Shown here piece after piece: positions 7,818 to 16,185 of a stretch of 42,291 bases of DNA (positions are counted from its first letter, which is position 1; every line of letters begins with the position of its first letter). The DNA lies in assembly GCA_964647255.1 (NCBI GenBank), contig CAZYGI010000029.1, positions 1-42,291 of the forward strand, in the 5' to 3' direction. A program made the translations under genes and the position numbers. The stretch is from CAWJEL01 sp964647255. Its GTDB lineage: Bacteria; Chloroflexota; Anaerolineae; CG2-30-64-16. The notes beneath the pieces are model-generated. The model searched no databases and was not told the origin of the DNA. It saw only the letters and a list, made by a program, of their open reading frames with translations.

Positions 7818-9029
7818 ATGTACATCTTCAAAGCAGCCGTGGTCGGCGCCGGAACCATGGGCGGCGGCCTGGCCCAGGTCATCAGCTTCAGCGGCCTGCC
7901 GGTCGTCATGAAGGATGTGGACCAGAAGATGCTCGACAAGGGCATGGAGACCGTCCGCCACATCTACCAGAGCCGCGTGGACAAGGGCAAGATGAGCACC
8001 GGCGAGATGGAAAGCAAGATCGGCTTGATCGAGCCGGTGCTCACTTACGACAGCTTCTCCGACGTAGATATCGTCATCGAGGCCGTGCCGGAGAAGATGA
8101 AGATCAAGAAAGCCGTGTTGGGCGAGCTCGATGCGGTGCTGCCGGAGACGGCTATTATCGCCAGCAATACTTCGGCGCTCTCCATCAGCGAGATGGCCGC
8201 GGCGACGAAGCGGCCGCAGAAGGTCATCGGGATGCACTTCTTCAACCCGGCCCACGTAATGAAGCTGGTGGAGGTCATCCCCGGGCTGGAGACCAGCCAG
8301 GAGACCATTGATGATGTGGTCATGTTCGCCGAATCGCTGCGCAAACTGCCCATCATCGTGCAGGAGTGCCCCGGCTTCCTGGTCAATCGGCTGTTCATGG
8401 CCTATCTGAACGAAGCGGCCTACTGCCTCCAGGAGCGCACCCGATCGGCCCCCGAAATGGATGCCGCCATCGTCGAGTGGGGCATGCCGATGGGACCGTT
8501 CACCCTGATGGACATGCTCGGCCTCGACGTGTGCAAATACACCGGCGACTACATGGCCCAGGAGTATGGCCCGCGCATGGCCAGCGGATCGCTGTTCACC
8601 AAGATGGTGGAGGCCGGTCGGCTGGGGGAGAAGGTCGGCAAGGGATTCTACGGCTACGGCGACGAGACCGATGAGGGCACGCAGCAGATCCTCGCCACCT
8701 ACACTCCCGATCCCAACGGCGTCTTCAGCGTCGAACGGGTGATGTATCCGTTGATCAACGAAGCCATCCTGTGCTTGCAGGAAAAGATCTCCTCGCTCAA
8801 CGACATTGACATGGCCGCCATCGCCGGCATGGGCATGACCTACCACGGCGACCGCAAGGGCCCGCTGGCGATCGCCGACGAGATCGGGCTGGATGTGCTG
8901 CTGGAGGCGCTGGAGAAGTTCCTGGCCCAGTACGGCGAGCGCTTCCGGCCGGCCCGCCTGCTGCGCACCAAAGTCCGCGCCGGCCACCTGGGCGTGAAGA
9001 CGCGGCGCGGGTTCTACGAGTACGCGTAA
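7818..9029 (+). CDS. 3-hydroxyacyl-CoA dehydrogenase
   Basis: NAD-dependent oxidation of 3-hydroxyacyl-CoA to 3-ketoacyl-CoA. It is 403 aa. The N-terminal Rossmann domain starts FKAAVVGAGTMGGGLAQV. The catalytic region reads VIGMHFFNPAHVMKLVEVI, followed by GFLVNRLFMAYLNEA. The C-terminal 3HCDH domain is duplicated (about 185-280 and 300-400), explaining the length above the usual 280-290 aa single-domain enzymes. It is not fused to a hydratase; that activity is encoded separately 16 bases downstream. The start ATG has AAGGAGG in front. Confidence 0.95.
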   Translation: MYIFKAAVVGAGTMGGGLAQVISFSGLPVVMKDVDQKMLDKGMETVRHIYQSRVDKGKMSTGEMESKIGLIEPVLTYDSFSDVDIVIEAVPEKMKIKKAVLGELDAVLPETAIIASNTSALSISEMAAATKRPQKVIGMHFFNPAHVMKLVEVIPGLETSQETIDDVVMFAESLRKLPIIVQECPGFLVNRLFMAYLNEAAYCLQERTRSAPEMDAAIVEWGMPMGPFTLMDMLGLDVCKYTGDYMAQEYGPRMASGSLFTKMVEAGRLGEKVGKGFYGYGDETDEGTQQILATYTPDPNGVFSVERVMYPLINEAILCLQEKISSLNDIDMAAIAGMGMTYHGDRKGPLAIADEIGLDVLLEALEKFLAQYGERFRPARLLRTKVRAGHLGVKTRRGFYEYA

Positions 9030-9045
9030 CAGAAAGGAGTCCACC

Positions 9046-9831
9046 ATGTCAGAATACACCAACGTCCGCATCGCGATCGAAGATCGCGTCGCCGTCCTGA
9101 CGATTGACCATCCGCCGGCCAACGCGTTCAACCACGCCACTGTGACCGAGTTGGGCGCAGCGATGGACGAGCTGATCGCCAACGATCAGGTCAAAGTGAT
9201 CATCATCACCGGCGCGGGCGAGTTCGCGTTCGTGGCCGGCGCGGATATCAACGAGATTGCCCAGGTGAAGGATAGCGCCGAGGCGCTGGCGTTCATCCGC
9301 CTGGGGCAAGGGGTCTTCAACAAGATCGAGAACTGCCCCAAGCCGGTCATCGCGGCGATCAATGCCGTGGCGCTGGGCGGCGGGCTGGAGCTGGCCGCGG
9401 CCTGCCACATCCGCATCATGGCCGATCGGGCCCGCGTGGGCCAACCTGAGGCCAACCTGGGCATCATCCCCGGCTGGGGTGGCACGCAGCGCCTGCCGCG
9501 GTTGGTGGGCTCGGCCAAGGCCATCGAGCTGATCCTCACCGGCGACATGGTCAATGCCCAGGAAGCCTTCCGCCTGGGACTGGCAAACAAGGTCGTGCCG
9601 GCCGGCCAGGTGCTGGCCGAGGCGAAAGGTCTGGCGAAGAAGATCGCCGCGAAGAGCAAGCTGACCAACGAAGCCGCGATCAAGGCCGTGATCGGGGGTC
9701 TGAAAGGCTCGCTCGAAGATGGCCTGGCGCTCGAAGCCGACCAATTCAGCAAGCTGATCGGCAGCCACGACACGACAGAAGGCATCGCCGCCTTCCTGCA
9801 GAAACGCCAGGCGAAGTTTACCGACAGTTAA
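9046..9831 (+). CDS. Enoyl-CoA hydratase (crotonase family)
   Basis: Hydration of trans-2-enoyl-CoA. It is 261 aa, full crotonase length. The oxyanion-hole region is FVAGADINE at 62-70. Both catalytic glutamates are present: E115 (GGGLELAAAC) and E135 (GQPEANLGIIPGWGGTQRL). It is preceded by AAAGGAG and sits 16 bases after the dehydrogenase. It is a monofunctional hydratase and provides the middle step of the cycle encoded by this operon. Confidence 0.95.
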   Translation: MSEYTNVRIAIEDRVAVLTIDHPPANAFNHATVTELGAAMDELIANDQVKVIIITGAGEFAFVAGADINEIAQVKDSAEALAFIRLGQGVFNKIENCPKPVIAAINAVALGGGLELAAACHIRIMADRARVGQPEANLGIIPGWGGTQRLPRLVGSAKAIELILTGDMVNAQEAFRLGLANKVVPAGQVLAEAKGLAKKIAAKSKLTNEAAIKAVIGGLKGSLEDGLALEADQFSKLIGSHDTTEGIAAFLQKRQAKFTDS

Positions 9832-9841
9832 TCATACTCAT

Positions 9842-9878
9842 GGGGTATTTGGGGCGGCGGTGCCGCCCCAAATACCCC
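9842..9878. repeat. Perfect 17-bp hairpin in the operon, hydratase-NYN gap
   Basis: Left arm 9842-9858 and right arm 9862-9878 are exact reverse complements around a 3-base loop (stem begins GGGGTATTTGGGG). No T-run follows. It may attenuate or process the long operon mRNA, or be an inserted palindromic repeat. Confidence 0.85.
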
Positions 9879-9906
9879 GTAAACCACAAAAGGACAGACT
9901 TTTCAG

Positions 9907-11970
9907 ATGGAACCTCGTCCAAATGGGCCGCAAATTGCGGTTTTTGTAGATTTCGAGAATGTAGCCACCTCGGCCGAGGCAAACCTCGGCGATTTCGACG
10001 TCAAAGCGGTGATGGATCTCCTGCGGACGCGCGGCCGGCTGCTGATCAAGCGGGCCTACGGCGACTGGGGGCGTTTTCACCGTTACCGGCGGGCCATGCT
10101 GGAAAACGGCATTGACCTGTTTCAGCTCTACTCCGTCGGCATCCAGCAGAAGAATCGGGCGGACGTGCGCCTGGCGATTGACGCGATGGAAACCGTCTTC
10201 ACCCGGCCAAATATTGACACCTATGCGATCATCTCCGGCGACAGCGATTTCACGGAACTGATCCATAAACTGCGCGATCACGGCAAATACACGATCGGCA
10301 TCGGCCTGCACGCGGCCACCAGCGACTTGTTACGCCGGGCCTGCGATGAGTTCATCTTCTACGAAACGCTGGTCACGGAAGAAATCGAGGACATCGCGGA
10401 CGAGCTGCAACTGCCCGACCCGCGCGAGCTGTTGCGCCGGGCGTTGATCGCCGCCGAGCAGAAGGGCGAGACTCCCATCTTTGCGGGGCGCCTCAAGCAG
10501 ATGATCTTGGGGCTGGAGTCGTCATTCAACGAGGCCAACTATGGCTTCCAGCAGTTCCGCGCCTTCCTGGAGGCCCACAGCGACATCGCCGAAATCCAGG
10601 AGCAAGGGCTGCAACTTTACATCAGCCTGAAGAAGACGGCCGAGCCGCATCGAACGCCGGCAGGCGAGCGCGACGAGCGTGTCGAGACGCCCCACCCGGC
10701 CAATCACGCGGTTGAGCCGGCGCCGCCGGCCATCCCGCCTTCTGCGGTCAAACCCGTGTTCGAGCAGAGTCTCCGCTATCGCAGCTTCCTCCGGGAAGCC
10801 GGGCTGCGGGTGGTGGATCCGCACACGCGGAGACAGGTGTTGGCCGCGTTCCTGGAGACGCTCCAGGCACAGCCAACCCCTGTTCCCCTGGCGACCGCCG
10901 CCGATTTACTGAAGGATCGTTACGACGCCGGCAACGCGCTGACACAAAAAGTGGCAGTGCTGGACATCGAGCGCGCGCTGGTGATCTGCGGCGCGCTGGA
11001 GTTCGCGGGCGGCCAACCATCGAGCCTTGCGCCGGTCCGCCGCACCGGTGAGCTGACCCTGGAGCTGCTGGCGCGCGCATGTGACCAGTCGTACATCTGG
11101 CGGCTGGTGGAAGGCGGCATCGCGGTCTATCCCGACCAGCTCGCCCCCCTGCTCTTCGGCGCCGACGCCGACCCCGCGGCCGTGAGCGCGCTCTGCGCCG
11201 ATCTGGTCAAGCGAGAGATGATCGCGGCCAGCGGCGACACGTACCTGGTTTCACCGAAGATGATCGAAGCGGTGCTGGGGCGCAGCGAGCTGGCGCAGCC
11301 GGTCGGCCGCATGCTCACGGCCATCCTCCCGCTCGACCGGCCGATCACGCCGCAGACCGCAGAGAATCTGTTTCGCGAGGCGTCGGACCTGCGCCAGAAG
11401 GACTTCGCGGGCAGCGCCGGCCGCTACTTGCAGGCCGCACGGGTGCAGCTTGAAGCGCTGCGAGACGGCCTGCCGCTTGCCGGGCTGGATGATCTGAAGT
11501 GGTATCTCGCCAGTTACTGTTCGGTCAAGGCGGGCCATGCGTTTGTCACCGGCAGCTACGGCGAGGCCATTCCCTACTATCTGGCCTTCTTCGGCATGGC
11601 GCAAGAAGCCGACAGCGTTTGGCCGCGCATCCAGCGGCTGGTGAACCCGATGGCCGCGTACTTCTTTGCCATCGCTGGCAAACAACTCAACCAGACAGTG
11701 CCCTCCAACCTGGGCCGTTCACCGGCGGCCCAGGTCGCGCTGCGGATGCACAACCACGAGAACGAGCGGGTGGCGGCCGCCTGGGAAGACCTGATGGCGC
11801 GCCTGGCCGGCGCCAACCTGGGGCTCATCCGGCAAACCCATCGCGATCTCAGCGGCCTGCTGGATCCGATGGCGTCCGGCAGCAGCGAAAGCCTGGCGCG
11901 CGTTGAACGGACGCGCGCGTTCCTGGCCGAACTGATCGCGCAGAAGGAGCGACTATGGACTTCTCCCTGA
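9907..11970 (+). CDS. NYN-domain putative ribonuclease with LOTUS/OST-HTH domain
   Basis: A 687-aa multidomain protein. Residues 9-155 form a NYN (PIN-like, LabA/DUF88) domain with acidic metal-binding positions D15 and N18 (VDFEN), D86 and D92 (ADVRLAIDAM), and D112/D114 (SGDSDF). Residues about 173-241 are an OST-HTH/LOTUS RNA-binding winged helix (IFAGRLKQMILGLE...FRAFLEAH). A Pro-rich linker follows at about 245-282. The rest (about 285-687) is helical and unassigned; one segment near 480-600 looks TPR-like. The combination predicts a nuclease acting on RNA. It sits inside a fatty-acid operon and its end overlaps the next acyl-CoA dehydrogenase by 16 bases, so the two are translationally coupled. 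The target is unknown. Confidence 0.85.
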   Translation: MEPRPNGPQIAVFVDFENVATSAEANLGDFDVKAVMDLLRTRGRLLIKRAYGDWGRFHRYRRAMLENGIDLFQLYSVGIQQKNRADVRLAIDAMETVFTRPNIDTYAIISGDSDFTELIHKLRDHGKYTIGIGLHAATSDLLRRACDEFIFYETLVTEEIEDIADELQLPDPRELLRRALIAAEQKGETPIFAGRLKQMILGLESSFNEANYGFQQFRAFLEAHSDIAEIQEQGLQLYISLKKTAEPHRTPAGERDERVETPHPANHAVEPAPPAIPPSAVKPVFEQSLRYRSFLREAGLRVVDPHTRRQVLAAFLETLQAQPTPVPLATAADLLKDRYDAGNALTQKVAVLDIERALVICGALEFAGGQPSSLAPVRRTGELTLELLARACDQSYIWRLVEGGIAVYPDQLAPLLFGADADPAAVSALCADLVKREMIAASGDTYLVSPKMIEAVLGRSELAQPVGRMLTAILPLDRPITPQTAENLFREASDLRQKDFAGSAGRYLQAARVQLEALRDGLPLAGLDDLKWYLASYCSVKAGHAFVTGSYGEAIPYYLAFFGMAQEADSVWPRIQRLVNPMAAYFFAIAGKQLNQTVPSNLGRSPAAQVALRMHNHENERVAAAWEDLMARLAGANLGLIRQTHRDLSGLLDPMASGSSESLARVERTRAFLAELIAQKERLWTSP

Positions 11971-13121
11971 CTTCCGAACAACAGATGTTCCAGAAGATGT
12001 TTCGCGACTTTGCGGCGAAGGAGGTGGCGAAACAGGCTGACCAGGCCGATAAAAAGGAAGAGGTGTCCGCCAAACTGCTGAAACGGGCCGCAGCGCAAGG
12101 CTTCCTCGGCGCCCTGGTGCCGGAAGAGCCGTACGGCGGCGCCGGCCTGGACTTTGTCACCTTCACCCTGCTGCTGGAGGCGCTGGCCGCCGAGTGCGCC
12201 AGCACCGCCCTGATTGTTCATGTCCATAACACCCTGGCCGCGCTCACCCTCCTGAAGCACGGCACAGACGCGGCCCGCGAGGCGGTGCTGCCGGAGATGG
12301 CGGCCGGCGAACGCATCGGTGCGTTCGCACTCACCGAGGCCGGCGCGGGCAGCGATCCGACCCGGCTGCGCACCCGGGTCGTCCGGGCGGGCGACGAATA
12401 CGTGCTCAACGGCGCTAAGGCGTGGGTCAGCAACGGCGGGATCGCGGGCGCCTTCGTGATCTTCGCGGCTACCGACCCGGCGGCCGGCGCCCGGGGCATC
12501 TCAGCGTTCGTCGTGCCGGCTGAGACGCCTGGCCTGACGGTAGGCGGCCGGGAGAGGACGCTGGGCTTGCGCGGGGCCAGCATCACCCGCCTCTATCTGA
12601 CTGATTGCCGCATCCCCGCCAGCCATCTGCTCGGCGTTGAGGGCGAAGGCTATAAGATCGCACTCGAAGCGCTGGATCACGGCCGCGTCGGGATCGCTGC
12701 GGTGTCGCTGGGCACGGCCCGCAAGACGCTGGAGCTGAGCATCAAGTATGCCAGCGAGCGCTCGCAGTTCGGCGGCCCCATTGCCAATAAGCAGGCCATT
12801 CAAATGTATCTCGCCGACGCCGCGACCGAGGTCGCCGCAGCCGAGTGGCTGGTGCGCCAGGCCGCCTGGCTGGCCGACGCCGGGAAACCGTTCACGCAGG
12901 AAGCAGCGATCGCAAAGCTGTTCGCCAGCCGCATGGCCGCTGCGGTCACCAACAAAATGGTCCAGGTGCACGGCGGCGCCGGCTATGTCGTGGACTACCC
13001 GATCGAGCGCTACTACCGGGATGCCCGCGCGATGGAGCTCGTCGAAGGCACGTCGCAGATCCAGCAGATCGTCATCGCCAGCGGGCTGTTGGCGGGCGTC
13101 GGCATCAAGGTGAAACCATGA
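11955..13121 (+). CDS. Acyl-CoA dehydrogenase (first of two)
   Basis: FAD-dependent alpha,beta-dehydrogenation of acyl-CoA, passing electrons to ETF. It is 388 aa, the normal family length. It shows the FAD/substrate signatures ALTEAGAGSDPTRL and WVSNGG, the YASERSQFGGPI motif, VQVHGGAGY, and the catalytic base E364 in VEGTSQIQQ, the position used by short- and medium-chain enzymes. The start ATG lies inside the end of the NYN gene and has GAAGGAG upstream. It is followed after 13 bases by a second paralogue. Substrate length is not predictable here. Confidence 0.95.
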   Translation: MDFSLTSEQQMFQKMFRDFAAKEVAKQADQADKKEEVSAKLLKRAAAQGFLGALVPEEPYGGAGLDFVTFTLLLEALAAECASTALIVHVHNTLAALTLLKHGTDAAREAVLPEMAAGERIGAFALTEAGAGSDPTRLRTRVVRAGDEYVLNGAKAWVSNGGIAGAFVIFAATDPAAGARGISAFVVPAETPGLTVGGRERTLGLRGASITRLYLTDCRIPASHLLGVEGEGYKIALEALDHGRVGIAAVSLGTARKTLELSIKYASERSQFGGPIANKQAIQMYLADAATEVAAAEWLVRQAAWLADAGKPFTQEAAIAKLFASRMAAAVTNKMVQVHGGAGYVVDYPIERYYRDARAMELVEGTSQIQQIVIASGLLAGVGIKVKP

Positions 13122-13134
13122 GGTAGGGGGCAAC

Positions 13135-14301
13135 ATGGACTTTACCATTCCCAAGCATCTTCAACTCTTCCGCCGCATGGTGCAGGAGTTCGCCGAGCAG
13201 GAAGTGCGGCCAGTTGCCAAGCAAGTAGATCGGCAGGATTGGCCCGACATGGATGTTGTGCGCAAGCTGGGGGAAAACGGGCTCTTGGGCGTGCCGTTCC
13301 CGCAGAAGTACGGCGGCGCCGGCCTGGGCGAGATGGGCTACTGCCTGCTCATGGAGACCATGGGCGGCGTCTGCACCAGCACAGCGACCACCATCGGTGC
13401 GCACATCGGCATCGGCGCGATGTCCATCTACCTGGGCGGCAACGAGGCACAGAAGCGCAAGTATCTGCCCGATCTCGCCACGGGCAAAAAGATCGCCGCC
13501 TTCGGCCTGACCGAACCGGGCGCGGGCTCCGACGCCGCAGCCATCAAGACGCGGGCCATCCGCGAGGGCGACAAGTACATCCTCTCCGGCGCCAAGATGT
13601 ACATCACCAACGGCCCCATCGCCGACACGCTGACGGTCCTGGCAGTGACCGACCCGGCACTGGGCGCGCGCGGCGGCGTGACCGCGTTCATCGTCGAGAA
13701 AGGCACGCCCGGGCTCTCCGTTGGCACGATCGAGCACAAGATGGGCATCCACGGCAGCGCCACGTCGGAGATCGTCCTCGACGAGGTGGTGGTGCCGTCG
13801 GCCAACGTGCTGGGGCCGGTGGGCGCCGGTTTCATCACCTTCATGGCGACGCTCGACACCGGCCGGCTGGGGCTGGGCGCGGCGTGCCTGGGCGGCGCAG
13901 AGGCCGCATTGGACTACATGTGTCGCTACGCCGCGGGCCGCCAGCAGTTCGGCAAACCGATCGGCGAAAAGCAGGCCATCCAGTGGATCATCGCCAACAC
14001 CGCGACGGATGTCGAAGCGCTCCGCTCGCTGGTCTACCGCACCGCCTGGCTGGTGGACACGGGCCAGCCTTACACGCGCGAGGCCGCCATGTGCAAGCTG
14101 CTCGGCTCCGAGATCGCGTCGCGGGCCGTTGACCGGGCGGTGCAGGTGCACGGCGCGCTGGGCTACGACCGCGACTTCCCACTGGAGCGCGCGTGGCGCG
14201 ACGCCCGTATCGCCGAGATCTTCGAGGGGACAAACGAGATTCAACGCATCGTCATCGCCGGCCAGGTGTTGCGGCCCTACGGCGTGCGCGTGTTGTCGTG
14301 A
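13135..14301 (+). CDS. Acyl-CoA dehydrogenase (second of two)
   Basis: A paralogue of the preceding gene with identical length (388 aa) and architecture but clearly diverged sequence. Motifs are GLTEPGAGSDAAAI, MYITNGP, RQQFGKPIGEKQAIQ, VQVHGALGY and catalytic E364 in FEGTNEIQR. The ATG is preceded by GAGGTAGGGGGC. Two dehydrogenases side by side suggest different chain lengths or branched versus straight substrates. The next gene, etfB, starts 12 bases downstream and encodes part of the electron acceptor. Confidence 0.95.
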   Translation: MDFTIPKHLQLFRRMVQEFAEQEVRPVAKQVDRQDWPDMDVVRKLGENGLLGVPFPQKYGGAGLGEMGYCLLMETMGGVCTSTATTIGAHIGIGAMSIYLGGNEAQKRKYLPDLATGKKIAAFGLTEPGAGSDAAAIKTRAIREGDKYILSGAKMYITNGPIADTLTVLAVTDPALGARGGVTAFIVEKGTPGLSVGTIEHKMGIHGSATSEIVLDEVVVPSANVLGPVGAGFITFMATLDTGRLGLGAACLGGAEAALDYMCRYAAGRQQFGKPIGEKQAIQWIIANTATDVEALRSLVYRTAWLVDTGQPYTREAAMCKLLGSEIASRAVDRAVQVHGALGYDRDFPLERAWRDARIAEIFEGTNEIQRIVIAGQVLRPYGVRVLS

Positions 14302-14313
14302 AAGGAGCCGGAT

Positions 14314-15078
14314 ATGCGTATTGTCGTGTGTGTCAAGCAAGTCTTGGACCCAAAGACCGTCAAGATTTCCCGCAGTCGCGAGGAGTTCGATCTGCGCGAC
14401 GCGACCAAAATCCTGAATCCGCCGGACAAGTACGCGCTGGAAGCGGCGCTGCGCCTGCGTGAAGCGGCCGGCGGCGAGGTGATCGCGCTGTCCGTCGGCG
14501 GCCCGGACGCCGAGGACGTGGTGCACGAGGCCGTGGCGATCGGCGCGGATCGCGGGGTGCTGGTGGCCGATGCCGAAGCAACCGGCGGAGCCATGATTAC
14601 CCGCGTGCTGGCCGCGGCGGTCGGGAAGCTGGCGCCGGTAGACCTGGTGCTGACCGGCGAAGCCGGGCTGACCGACGGCACAGGCAGCCTGGCCCCGCGC
14701 CTGGCCGCCGCGCTCGGGTGGCCGATCCTGCTCGATGCGGTCCAGTTGAACGCCGAGGCGGACGGGCTGGCCGCGCTCATCGCGAACGGGAACGCCGGAC
14801 AGTCCGTGTCCGTGGCGGCGCCGGCGGTCGTTGCTGTGACGCCCGGCGCCGAGCGGCCGCGTTACCCGCACCCGGCGCGCATCGCCGTCGCGTGGGACGC
14901 CGGCATGGTCGAAACCTGGGCTGCCGCGGACCTGGGCCTGGCCGACCTGACCTCCGATACCGAAACCGGCGGCCTGATCCTCGGCCCCGAACGCGTCAGG
15001 GGCCAGGTGATCAAGGGCAGCGTGCAGGAGGCAGCAAGGGAACTCGCAGGCATTCTGAAGGCCAGGCGGCTTGTGTGA
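14314..15078 (+). CDS. etfB: Electron transfer flavoprotein subunit beta
   Basis: EtfB (254 aa) binds AMP and forms with EtfA the flavoprotein that takes electrons from acyl-CoA dehydrogenases. The start MRIVVCVKQVLDP, the segment NPPDKYALEAALRLREA and the GADRGVLV/LTGEAGLTDGTGSLAPRLAAALGWP region match the family. Spacing on both sides is short (12 and 15 bases) with good ribosome-binding sites. The bifurcation-type motifs cannot be judged with confidence by eye; the neighbourhood favours the standard beta-oxidation ETF. Confidence 0.93.
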   Translation: MRIVVCVKQVLDPKTVKISRSREEFDLRDATKILNPPDKYALEAALRLREAAGGEVIALSVGGPDAEDVVHEAVAIGADRGVLVADAEATGGAMITRVLAAAVGKLAPVDLVLTGEAGLTDGTGSLAPRLAAALGWPILLDAVQLNAEADGLAALIANGNAGQSVSVAAPAVVAVTPGAERPRYPHPARIAVAWDAGMVETWAAADLGLADLTSDTETGGLILGPERVRGQVIKGSVQEAARELAGILKARRLV

Positions 15079-15093
15079 TGAAGGAGTGACTCT

Positions 15094-16107
15094 ATGAGCC
15101 TGGATGATCTCTCATTTCTCGAGGCCTTGATGGGCGGCGCGGCCCCGGAGGGCGAAGGCGGCGGCGGGACGGGCGGGGTATGGGTCGTGGATCCAGCCGG
15201 CGCGGCGGACGAGGGAATCCTGCGCCTGGTGGGCAAGGCGCGCGTCGTGGCCGATGCGCTCGGCGCCTACGTCACCCTGCTGGCCAGCGGCTCCCCCGGC
15301 GAAGATGCCTGCCAGCGCGCCATCCGCGCGGGCGCAGACACGATCCTGACCGCGGCCGGCGCGCCGACGTTGGCCGATCTGAGCGACTTCTTCCGCGCGC
15401 GCGGCCCTCAGGTCGTGCTCTTCCCGCGCACCGCGGCCGGCCGCGTCCTGGGGCCGGGGCTGGCCCAGACGCTCGGCGGCGGACTGGCGGGCAACGCGGC
15501 CGACCTGGCCGTGGATCCGATCTATCAACGCGTGATTGCGCACCAGCCCGTGCTGGACGACCTCGCGCGGCAGGCGGTGTCCATTGTTGCGTCGCCGGCC
15601 GTTGCTGTCGTGGATACCGCTCTGCTGCCGGCAGCCTTCAACGAACCGTGGCGCACCGGCAAGGTCGAGGATACCGGCCTATCCTGGCCCGCGGCCGCGG
15701 AATACCCGACGGCCGCGCTGCCGACCGTGCCCCTCACGCTGAAGAACGCGCCGGTGATCGTCGCTGCCGGGCTGGGATTGCGCGATGAGGCCGGCTTCGC
15801 CCTGGCCGGCAGGCTGGCCGCGGCATTGGGCGGCGTGGTCGCGGGCGACACCGGCGCGCTCGACATGGGCTGGATCGGCGAGGAGCAGCTCGTCGGTCTG
15901 ACCGGCGCCAGCGTCGCGCCGAAGCTCTACCTGGCCCTGGGCATTGACGGTGACACCAGCCAGTTCATGGCAACCGCGGACGCGGGGATGATCATCGCCG
16001 TGCAACCGGACCCCAAGGCCCCGTTCGTCCCCGTGGCCGACTACAATGTAATCGCTGACCCGGCGGAGTTCGCGACGAAGCTGCTCAAAGAGTTGGGGCG
16101 CGGCTGA
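15094..16107 (+). CDS. etfA: Electron transfer flavoprotein subunit alpha
   Basis: EtfA (337 aa) carries the FAD of ETF. The N-terminal half resembles EtfB-like nucleotide folds. The C-terminal FAD domain shows the family region VGLTGASVAPKLYLALGI, then AVQPDPKAPFVPVADYNVIAD. The position after TSQF normally occupied by an Gln-His-type motif reads differently (GDTSQFMATADAG), a modest departure from common EtfA sequences. Last gene of the operon; two hairpins follow its stop codon. A quinone-linking ETF dehydrogenase is not present in the window. Confidence 0.92.
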   Translation: MSLDDLSFLEALMGGAAPEGEGGGGTGGVWVVDPAGAADEGILRLVGKARVVADALGAYVTLLASGSPGEDACQRAIRAGADTILTAAGAPTLADLSDFFRARGPQVVLFPRTAAGRVLGPGLAQTLGGGLAGNAADLAVDPIYQRVIAHQPVLDDLARQAVSIVASPAVAVVDTALLPAAFNEPWRTGKVEDTGLSWPAAAEYPTAALPTVPLTLKNAPVIVAAGLGLRDEAGFALAGRLAAALGGVVAGDTGALDMGWIGEEQLVGLTGASVAPKLYLALGIDGDTSQFMATADAGMIIAVQPDPKAPFVPVADYNVIADPAEFATKLLKELGRG

Positions 16108-16166
16108 CGCAGCGAAAAGGCGCTGCGATCTTGTACGTGCGACGCATCCGGCGGTGCGTCGCACGT
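16108..16166 (+). terminator. Two consecutive hairpins after etfA, probable operon terminator
   Basis: Hairpin 1: CGCAGCG (16108-16114) pairs with CGCTGCG (16121-16127). Hairpin 2: a perfect 12-bp stem, 16135-16146 with 16155-16166, 8-base loop, followed by a short T-rich end (TTTGT). The T-tract is weak, so Rho-independent function is plausible but not certain. Confidence 0.6.
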
Positions 16167-16185
16167 TTGTCGAGTCGAGGAACAC

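Noticed and set aside
13105..14871. Long antisense open frame (588 codons, minus strand) opposite acyl-CoA dehydrogenase and etfB
   Set aside because: It mirrors high-GC third-codon bias of the real plus-strand genes; the translation is His/Arg/Gly-rich with no family motif.
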